From Sphingobacteriales bacterium (GTDB lineage: Bacteria > Bacteroidota > Bacteroidia > Chitinophagales > Chitinophagaceae): a DNA stretch of 10,318 bases. Positions within the stretch are counted from its first letter, which is position 1, and every line of letters starts with the position of its first letter. Made by a program: the position numbers and the translations under genes. Under the pieces are notes generated by a model. That model saw only the letters and a program-made list of their open reading frames with translations, did no database searches and was not told the origin of the DNA. The DNA lies in assembly GCA_023251215.1 (NCBI GenBank), contig JAHEZF010000038.1, positions 1 through 10,318 on the forward strand, written 5' to 3'. Shown in pieces: positions 5,593 to 10,318 of the stretch.

Positions 5593-6321
5593 ATGTCAAC
5601 TACTCTCTGTTTTGATTTTGGCAATACAAGAAAAAAAGTTGCTGTTTTTCACGAAGCAGAAATGAAAGAAGTTATTGTATTGCCCGATGATTCAACAAAA
5701 ACCATTCAATCTCTTATTGACCAGTTTCATCCTGCGAAATCAATTCTGTCTTCTGTTATAGAACATAATACGGCAATTGAAGAATTGCTGGCAACTAAAA
5801 CAAAATTTCATAAGCTAAACCATCTTACTAAAATTTCATTTACCACCCCTGTTGGCAAACCCGAAACTATTGGTGCAGACAGGTTAGCCTTATCTGCTGC
5901 CGCCGTTTATTATTATCCGAAGAAAAATAATCTTGTGATTGGTTTGGGTACCTGCATTACTTATAATTTCATCAACAAGTATCATGAATTTATTGGCGGA
6001 GCTATTTCACCGGGAATGGAAATGCGGTTGAAAGCATTGAATTATTATACCGCCAGATTGCCATTGATAAAAGCCGACAGTAATATTCCATTAATTGGTT
6101 ATGATACCAACACAAATATTTTAACGGGAGTAGTATTGGGTATGGCTAAAGAGATCGATGGTTTTATTGATGCATATAAAGAGAAGTTCAGGAACTTTAA
6201 CGTCCTGTTAACCGGGGGTGATATAGCGTATTTGGGTTCGCACCTGAAAAACAAGATATTTGCAGACCCTGATTTAATATTTAAAGGTCTGTATGCAATT
6301 AGTAAAGTTAATAACCCCTGA
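5593..6321 (+). CDS. coaX: Type III pantothenate kinase
   Basis: A 242-aa cytoplasmic enzyme that phosphorylates pantothenate, the first step of coenzyme A synthesis. It belongs to the ASKHA fold family. Motifs in order: D8-F-G-N-T12 (phosphate-binding loop 1), G94-A-D-R97 (conserved acidic and arginine residues at the active site), G119-T-C-I-T123 (phosphate loop 2), and G135-G-A-I-S-P-G141-MEMRLKAL (pantothenate and dimer region). LLTGGD (205-210) is the C-terminal adenosine-side motif. Length is typical, about 240-260. Position 117 is Gly (IGLGTCITY), where many CoaX proteins have Asp before the GT; this may be normal in its lineage. The start is 21 bases after the LON-domain gene, and the end overlaps the next gene by 29 bases, implying coupled translation. 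Confidence 0.95.
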   Translation: MSTTLCFDFGNTRKKVAVFHEAEMKEVIVLPDDSTKTIQSLIDQFHPAKSILSSVIEHNTAIEELLATKTKFHKLNHLTKISFTTPVGKPETIGADRLALSAAAVYYYPKKNNLVIGLGTCITYNFINKYHEFIGGAISPGMEMRLKALNYYTARLPLIKADSNIPLIGYDTNTNILTGVVLGMAKEIDGFIDAYKEKFRNFNVLLTGGDIAYLGSHLKNKIFADPDLIFKGLYAISKVNNP

Positions 6322-7726
6322 GAAGATCAAGGCGTTACACGGTATCCGTTTGACGTTTGTGGTTTTGTTTTTTACTGCATTTTCCAATGCTTTTTCACAG
6401 GATAATTCGCCTTATTCCCGGTATGGTATCGGTGATCTTGTTCCGCCCACACATATTATCAGCCGGGCAATGGGTGGAATATCTGCTGGCTATTCTGATC
6501 TTCTTTCCATCAATTTCAATAACCCGGCATCCTATGCATCATTTCAGACAAAAAAAGAATTAAAATCCAAAAAAATGGCAATGGGAAGGGCTATTCTTGA
6601 CCTTGGGCTGAATTTTGAAAACCGTACATTAAAGGAACCACCCCCTGCAAAAAAATTTATGGCCAGCAATGCCCTGTTCTCTTATGTACAGATAGGAGTA
6701 CCCATCAAGCCCAACTGGGGTTTAAGTTTTGGTTTACGTCCTGTTTCAAGAATCAGCTACAAGATCATCCGGAATGAAAAATTATATGATCCCATCACCG
6801 GTCTTCCAATTGATAGCTCCTCTACACGTTTTGAAGGAGACGGCGGTTCCTATCTCGCATCTATGGGAACAGGCTTTGTTTTATTTCACCGGGATAAGGG
6901 AAATGGTATGGAAGAAAAACTAAGTGTTGGCATCAACGCTGGTTATTTCTTCGGCAAAAAAGATTACAGTGTTAAAAGAAGTCTTATCAATGACACAGTG
7001 GATTATTTTCAGGCTAATTATGAAACCAGGACATCATTTGGCAGTTTATATTTTACTGCCGGGGCACAATATAAAACAGTCCTGAATAAAGAAAAGAAGA
7101 TTTCACTTACCGTTGGGGCTTATGGCGACTGGAGCCAGAAGCTGAAAGCATCACAGGATATTTTAAGAGAAACATTTGTATTTGATGATAACCTGGGTGA
7201 AGTAAGATTAGATAGTGTGTCCGACCAGAAGAATATAAAGGGCAAGATCATTTATCCTTCTTCTTATACTTTTGGATTTGTAGCTGAAAAAAATCCGCAA
7301 GCTAAAAAAGGCGGTTGGTTGGTTGGTATTGATTTTACCCAACAAGGCTGGAATAAATATCGTTTTTACGGGCAAAAAGATTCAGTGCAAAACAGATGGG
7401 AGCTGCGTGTTGGTACCCAGTTGCGTCCTGCGCCAAAAAGAAATTATTTCAGCAACGTATCCTACCGTGGCGGCTTTTCCGTTGGACCCGATTATATTAA
7501 TGTAAAAAATAAATTATCACAATACGGAATTACATTCGGACTGGGCCTGCCTGTTGCCAATTACAGAAGTTCTTATGCCAGCGCCAACCAGGCTACGTTA
7601 GTCAATGTGGCATTTGAATACAGCAAAAGAGGAAATAATAATAATTTGCTGAGGGAAAATATGTTCCGGGTGTCCATTGGTTTTTCACTCAGCGATTTCT
7701 GGTTTATCAAACACAAGTATGAATAA
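6293..7726 (+). CDS. Outer-membrane beta-barrel protein
   Basis: A 477-aa protein with a long signal peptide (basic N-region 5-19, hydrophobic 20-30, probable cleavage near NAFS|Q at 35-36). The mature start QDNSPYSRYGIGDLVPP is followed by SRAMGGISAGYSDLLSINFNNPASYA, a pattern shared by FadL/PorV-like Bacteroidota outer-membrane proteins. The rest alternates short amphipathic beta strands with polar turns (for example SFGLRPVSRISYKI, LSVGINAGYFFGKK, LTVGAYGDWSQKL, FRVSIGFSLSDFWF) and ends in an aromatic strand, as expected for a barrel of perhaps 14-16 strands. Substrate is unknown. It is placed between coaX and the LptC-like gene with overlaps on both sides, an order I associate with Bacteroidota genomes. 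ATG 6293 is the only ATG giving a full signal peptide, at the price of a 29-base overlap with coaX. Confidence 0.82.
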   Translation: MQLVKLITPEKIKALHGIRLTFVVLFFTAFSNAFSQDNSPYSRYGIGDLVPPTHIISRAMGGISAGYSDLLSINFNNPASYASFQTKKELKSKKMAMGRAILDLGLNFENRTLKEPPPAKKFMASNALFSYVQIGVPIKPNWGLSFGLRPVSRISYKIIRNEKLYDPITGLPIDSSSTRFEGDGGSYLASMGTGFVLFHRDKGNGMEEKLSVGINAGYFFGKKDYSVKRSLINDTVDYFQANYETRTSFGSLYFTAGAQYKTVLNKEKKISLTVGAYGDWSQKLKASQDILRETFVFDDNLGEVRLDSVSDQKNIKGKIIYPSSYTFGFVAEKNPQAKKGGWLVGIDFTQQGWNKYRFYGQKDSVQNRWELRVGTQLRPAPKRNYFSNVSYRGGFSVGPDYINVKNKLSQYGITFGLGLPVANYRSSYASANQATLVNVAFEYSKRGNNNNLLRENMFRVSIGFSLSDFWFIKHKYE

Positions 7727-8297
7727 CCATTTCCAGCTTTATACAAAAATCATTTATGCAGCGGCCTTCATTACAGGCTGCTGTTTTGTTTGCAGTTGCG
7801 AAAACGATGAAAAAGCGGTGAATGACCTTACAAAAAATGTGGTCATGAAAGAAGAGGCACGGGATGTTGAAAGTTATCTGAGCCAGGAAGGAAAGATGAA
7901 AGCAAAATTAAAAGCTCCGCTGATGCTGCGTGTGGCAGCCGATACTGTTTATGTTGAATTTCCCCGGTCTCTTCATGTTGATTTTTATGATGACAGTACT
8001 AAAATAGAAACATGGCTGGATTGTAAATACGGAAAATACTTTGAAAACCTGAATAAGGTTTATTTACGGGACAGCGTGGTGGTAATAAATGTGAAAGGCG
8101 ATACTTTAAAAAGCCCGGACCTGTGGTGGGACCAGAATACAAAATTGTTTTATACCGATAAATATGCCGAGTACCATGCCAAAGACAAAAACATTTATGG
8201 CGGTAAAGGGCTGGAGGCTACTCAGGATATGACTAGCATAACTTTTAAATATCCCACCGGAACGGTACAGGTTTCCGAGAATGGGTTTCCCAAATAA
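7719..8297 (+). CDS. lptC: LptC-like lipoprotein of LPS export
   Basis: A 192-aa protein from ATG 7719, which overlaps the barrel-gene stop by 8 bases (ATGAATAA). Residues 1-26 are a lipoprotein signal; either ITG-C21 or VCS-C27 could be lipidated, and C27 in SCENDEKAV is more likely from the family's usual CEND start. The body has the LptC/OstA-like periplasmic pattern: MKAKLKAPLMLRVAADTVYVEFPRSLHVDFYDDS, GKYFENLNKVYLRDSVVVINVKGDTLKSPDLWWDQNTKLFYTD and a final GLEATQDMTSITFKYPTGTV. LptC relays lipopolysaccharide from LptBFG to LptA. Bacteroidota versions are lipid-anchored, unlike the E. coli membrane-helix form. A longer start at 7677 would add 14 residues ahead of the signal and is unlikely. 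Nearby glycan genes support the LPS role. Confidence 0.82.
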   Translation: MNNHFQLYTKIIYAAAFITGCCFVCSCENDEKAVNDLTKNVVMKEEARDVESYLSQEGKMKAKLKAPLMLRVAADTVYVEFPRSLHVDFYDDSTKIETWLDCKYGKYFENLNKVYLRDSVVVINVKGDTLKSPDLWWDQNTKLFYTDKYAEYHAKDKNIYGGKGLEATQDMTSITFKYPTGTVQVSENGFPK

Positions 8298-8303
8298 AGG
8301 CTG

Positions 8304-8490
8304 ATTAATATTTTGAGGCGCTTGCCCCGCTGTGAAGCGGGCTACATCAATTTATTCTTTGTGCCGGGGGTAAAGCCCAAAGGGCTTTAATGTAAGTAAC
8401 CGTTGGTGAAACCGATGGTAAAGAAATGAAGCCCGTACCTAACCCCAACGGGGTTGAATGCAGTTCCTTTAAACGCCTCAAAAAATTAAT
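8304..8490. repeat. Four-hairpin noncoding element with terminal inverted repeats
   Basis: The ends are 17-base inverted repeats with one mismatch: ATTAATATTTTGAGGCG (8304-8320) against the inverse of 8474-8490. Inside are four compact hairpins. These are CCCGCT/AGCGGG (8326-8341), TAAAGCCC/GGGCTTTA (8371-8389, loop AAA), ACCGTTGGT/ACCGATGGT (8399-8419, loop GAA, two G-U pairs) and AACCCC/GGGGTT (8441-8455, loop AAC). No open frame is evident. It begins 6 bases after the LptC stop. I infer a MITE- or REP-like dispersed element, or a structured RNA, that also ends the operon transcript. No flanking target duplication is obvious. Confidence 0.65.
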
Positions 8491-8500
8491 TTTCCTAAAT

Positions 8501-8514
8501 AAGTGAACTCACTT
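8501..8514. repeat. 14-base perfect palindrome
   Basis: AAGTGAACTCACTT is AAGTGA and TCACTT around AC. It lies 68 bases before the aldo/keto reductase ATG at 8582 and could be an operator. No regulator gene is nearby, so this is only a candidate. Confidence 0.25.
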
Positions 8515-8541
8515 TCTTTGAGGGTTGTTACTTCTTTAATT

Positions 8542-8571
8542 AACTTCAAACTTGAAACCGCCAACTTCAAA
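8542..8571. repeat. AACTTCAAA direct repeats upstream of the reductase
   Basis: AACTTCAAA occurs at 8542-8550 and 8563-8571, 21 bases apart, with CTTGAAACC between them. It resembles the short AACTTCAAACTTGAAAC-type intergenic repeats I associate with Bacteroidota genomes. It occupies the leader just before ATG 8582, and a TTG at 8552 inside it creates a false upstream start. Confidence 0.4.
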
Positions 8572-8581
8572 TTTTTTTAGT

Positions 8582-9571
8582 ATGGAATATCGCCGCATGG
8601 GTAAAACCGGGTTACAACTGAGTGTACTTTCTTTTGGAAGCTGGGTAACTTTTCATAAACAGATAGATGACTATGTTGCCGATGAACTGATGGGTATTGC
8701 TTATGATCAGGGCGTCAATTTTTTTGATAATGCCGAAGTATATGCCTTGGGAGAAAGTGAGAAGATGATGGGCCGGGTATTAAAAAATAAAAACTGGGAC
8801 CGCACTTCTTATATTGTCAGCAGCAAAGCATTTTGGGGTTGGAGGGGGAAAAGCAATAAACCGAATCAGACAGGGTTGAGCAGAAAACATTTAACAGAGG
8901 CATGCCACGAAGCCTTGCAGCGGTTGCAACAGGATTATCTCGACATTTTTTTCTGTCATCGTCCCGACAAAAATGTACCGATAGAAGAAGTGGTGTGGAC
9001 AATGAACGTTCTCATTCAACAGGGAAAAATTTTATACTGGGGCACCAGCGAGTGGAGCGGCGTAGAAATAATGGAAGCGCATCGGGTAGCGCATCAATAT
9101 AGTTTGATCGGCCCTGCTGTGGAGCAGCCGCAATACAATTTGTTTGAGCGGAATAAAATGGAAAATGAATTTCTGATGGTTTTCAGAACCGAAGGCATGG
9201 GAACCACTATATGGAGCCCGTTAGCGTCAGGATTGTTAAGCGGAAAATATAACATTGGTATTTCCGAAGGCAGCCGTTTTGCATTATCGGGATTTGACTG
9301 GCTGAAAGACCGGTGGATGAAAGAACATCTTTTGGAAAAAGTGAAACAACTTAATGATCTGGCGTCAAACCTCGGCATATCATTGCCACAACTGAGCATT
9401 GCCTGGTGTATCAAAAATCCGAATGTAACAACAGCCATACTTGGAGCCACCAAAAAAGAACAATTGCTGGAAAATCTTAAATCGCTGGATGCTGTTCCAA
9501 AACTGAATGATGAGGTGTTGCAACAGATGGAAGATATTGTTCAGACAAAGCCGGTTTTGCCGGAACATTAA
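8582..9571 (+). CDS. Aldo/keto reductase, Kv-beta (AKR6)-like
   Basis: A 329-aa NADPH-dependent oxidoreductase with the TIM-barrel AKR fold. MEYRRMGKTGLQLSVLSFGS is the usual AKR start. The catalytic tetrad is visible: D49 and Y54 in FFDNAEVYALGESE, K82 in VSSKAFWG, and H126 in FFCHRPD. Cofactor-binding segments are WGTSEWSG (153-160), EQPQYNLFER (181-190), WSPLASGLLSGKY (211-223) and AILGATKKEQLLENL (285-299). FDNAEVYA, together with the long insert around residues 84-100, resembles voltage-gated potassium channel beta subunits and bacterial relatives such as YghZ. Physiological substrate cannot be told; the family reduces aldehydes such as methylglyoxal. ATG 8582 is chosen because the fold starts there; a TTG at 8552 would add repeat-encoded residues. 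It stands alone, followed by a strong hairpin. Confidence 0.93.
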   Translation: MEYRRMGKTGLQLSVLSFGSWVTFHKQIDDYVADELMGIAYDQGVNFFDNAEVYALGESEKMMGRVLKNKNWDRTSYIVSSKAFWGWRGKSNKPNQTGLSRKHLTEACHEALQRLQQDYLDIFFCHRPDKNVPIEEVVWTMNVLIQQGKILYWGTSEWSGVEIMEAHRVAHQYSLIGPAVEQPQYNLFERNKMENEFLMVFRTEGMGTTIWSPLASGLLSGKYNIGISEGSRFALSGFDWLKDRWMKEHLLEKVKQLNDLASNLGISLPQLSIAWCIKNPNVTTAILGATKKEQLLENLKSLDAVPKLNDEVLQQMEDIVQTKPVLPEH

Positions 9572-9575
9572 AAAA

Positions 9576-9596
9576 ACCCCGGAGATGATCCGGGGT
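9576..9596. terminator. GC-rich hairpin terminator after the reductase
   Basis: ACCCCGGA (9576-9583), loop GATGA, then TCCGGGGT (9589-9596) make a perfect 8-bp stem starting 5 bases after the stop codon. A run of A precedes it, so read on the minus strand it has a good T-tail, while the plus-strand tail (CTTC) is weak. It probably ends the reductase transcript and may also block antisense reading. Confidence 0.75.
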
Positions 9597-9601
9597 CTTC
9601 A

Positions 9602-9671
9602 GTTACGTTGAGTCAGGCATAACCGTAATGTTATTCAATTACAGCCTGGTTTTGGCTCAAGGTGTTTTTTT
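9602..9671 (+). terminator. Nested hairpin ending in a T-run
   Basis: Three nested stems are TTGAG/CTCAA (9608-9612 with 9656-9660), CAGGC/GCCTG (9614-9618 with 9644-9648) and GTAAT/ATTAC (9625-9629 with 9638-9642). A run of seven T follows at 9665-9671. A competing pairing TTACG/CGTAA (9603-9607 with 9624-9628) would break the inner stem. It could be a second terminator or the end of a small RNA; each stem is short. Confidence 0.35.
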
Positions 9672-9684
9672 CTCGCAGGAACTT

Positions 9685-9716
9685 GGATTTGTAAAACGGG
9701 ACCATTTTACAAATCC
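9685..9716. repeat. Perfect 12-bp hairpin GGATTTGTAAAA
   Basis: GGATTTGTAAAA (9685-9696) and TTTTACAAATCC (9705-9716) are exact inverse copies around CGGGACCA. The hairpin lies in the gap before the SDR gene and 14 bases after the T-run above. It may be a REP-like repeat or a protein site. It has no T-tail and is not an obvious terminator. Confidence 0.5.
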
Positions 9717-9853
9717 TATACTCCAAATGGTTTGCCAAAACACTCCTGGATATTTTTTATAATGCCGGATTATTTGTTCTACTAAGTAGGAGTACCAAAG
9801 ATTGCAGGTATAACAACGAACTCTTTCTTTATCTTCATTCAAAATAACCAGTC

Positions 9854-10318
9854 ATGTCATTTCAAAATAAAACCGTCCTTATTACCGGGGGAACCAGGGG
9901 AATTGGTAAAGCTATCGGGATACGGCTGGCAAAAGAAGGAGCCAACATAGTAATTGCCGCCAAGAGTGTGGAAGAAAATCCCAAACTCGGGGGTACTATT
10001 TTTTCTGCAGCCGCAGAAATAGAAGCCGCCGGGGGCAAAGCATTAGCTGTTCAATGCGACATACGGTTTGAAGAGCAGATTCAAAATGCAGTGGATAAAG
10101 CGGCAGAAAAATTCGGGGGTATTGATATACTCGTTAATAATGCTTCAGCTATATCGCTTACTTCTACCGAACAAACAGAATTTAAACGATTCAACCTGAT
10201 GCACGACATTAATGTCCGGGGAACTTTTTTTGTAACCAAAGCCTGTATCCCACATTTAAAAAAATCAACCAATGCTCATATACTTACTTTATCACCACCC
10301 ATTAACCTTGATCTAAAA
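9854..10318 (+). CDS. Short-chain dehydrogenase, HSDL2-like, N-terminal part
   Basis: The first 155 residues of a Rossmann-fold oxidoreductase that continues past the window edge; the frame is open to the last base. T11-G-G-T-R-G-I-G18 is the dinucleotide-binding loop. CDIR (68-71) contacts adenine, N95-N-A-S replaces the usual NNAG, and N120 in MHDINVRGTFF is the first catalytic-tetrad residue. HILTLSPPINL (142-151) carries Ser147 at the catalytic serine strand. The extended loop IAAKSVEENPKLGGTIFSAA (34-53) and the L-S-P-P motif are typical of hydroxysteroid dehydrogenase-like protein 2 (HSDL2) homologues, which often act in lipid or acyl metabolism. The Tyr-x3-Lys pair lies outside the window, so activity cannot be judged. 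ATG 9854 is the natural start directly before the fold. Confidence 0.9.
   Translation, partial: MSFQNKTVLITGGTRGIGKAIGIRLAKEGANIVIAAKSVEENPKLGGTIFSAAAEIEAAGGKALAVQCDIRFEEQIQNAVDKAAEKFGGIDILVNNASAISLTSTEQTEFKRFNLMHDINVRGTFFVTKACIPHLKKSTNAHILTLSPPINLDLK

Larger units (their letters stand above)
9572..9853. other. Structured intergenic region without a gene
   Basis: The 282 bases between the reductase and the SDR gene contain the terminator at 9576-9596, the nested fold at 9602-9671 and the hairpin at 9685-9716. There is also a longer-range 8-bp inverted pair GTTTTGGC/GCCAAAAC (9649-9656 with 9734-9741). A 61-codon minus-strand frame crosses it but has no protein-like features. TATCTTCA at 9830-9837 is a weak -7-like box before ATG 9854. 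Confidence 0.5.

Noticed and set aside
7677..7718. Upstream ATG for the LptC-like gene
   Set aside because: It would place 14 extra residues, encoded within the barrel gene, ahead of a normal lipoprotein signal; ATG 7719 with an 8-base overlap is the natural start.
8304..8490. Reading the multi-hairpin element as a CRISPR array
   Set aside because: The hairpins differ in sequence and no direct repeat of 20 or more bases with regular spacers is present; there are no cas genes.
9094..9453. 119-codon minus-strand frame inside the aldo/keto reductase
   Set aside because: It is fully antisense to a protein with intact catalytic tetrad and cofactor motifs; its composition is that of a shadow frame.
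9657..9842. 61-codon minus-strand frame between the reductase and SDR genes
   Set aside because: It runs through the perfect 12-bp hairpin, has no ribosome site and no recognisable protein pattern; the region is better read as noncoding.

Overview
The window looks like chromosomal DNA of a Bacteroidota bacterium, most likely Chitinophagaceae or a near relative. The basis is protein character and gene order, not a database search. Signs include lipoproteins with short lipoboxes, a CoaX / outer-membrane barrel / LptC cluster, weak Shine-Dalgarno sequences, TAnnTTTG-like promoter boxes, and short GAATATCGAACA-type and AACTTCAAA-type intergenic repeats. I see no phage, plasmid, IS transposase, CRISPR array, rRNA or tRNA.

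Layout. 2-112 (+) is the C-terminal end of TypA/BipA. 144-938 (-) is a lipoprotein with YD-like repeats. 939-1268 holds no convincing intact gene, only a possible frameshifted remnant on the minus strand (1060-1137). 1269-1487 (+) is a 72-aa secreted or membrane protein with a CxxC motif. It converges on a minus-strand pair, MeaB GTPase (1834-2730) followed after 5 bases by a tandem CDGSH iron-sulfur protein (1538-1828). The two convergent stop codons sit inside one 19-bp inverted repeat.

From 2822 a plus-strand run is devoted largely to the envelope: an O-antigen ligase/polymerase-like membrane protein, a GT2 glycosyltransferase, a LON-domain protein starting at GTG 4918, type III pantothenate kinase (CoaX), an outer-membrane barrel protein, and an LptC-like lipoprotein. 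CoaX/barrel and barrel/LptC overlap by 29 and 8 bases, so those three are probably translationally coupled. The LPS theme is consistent: chain ligation or polymerisation, sugar transfer, and LPS export.

A 187-bp noncoding element (8304-8490) with 17-bp terminal inverted repeats and four internal hairpins follows LptC. Next come a Kv-beta-type aldo/keto reductase (8582-9571), a GC-rich hairpin terminator, a structured 250-base intergenic region, and the start of an HSDL2-like short-chain dehydrogenase that runs off the window.

No entirely new gene system is evident. The most interesting material is noncoding: the four-hairpin element, and a dispersed 12-15-base-unit repeat that supplies the signal-peptide codons of one gene, the C-terminus of another and a false N-terminus for a third.
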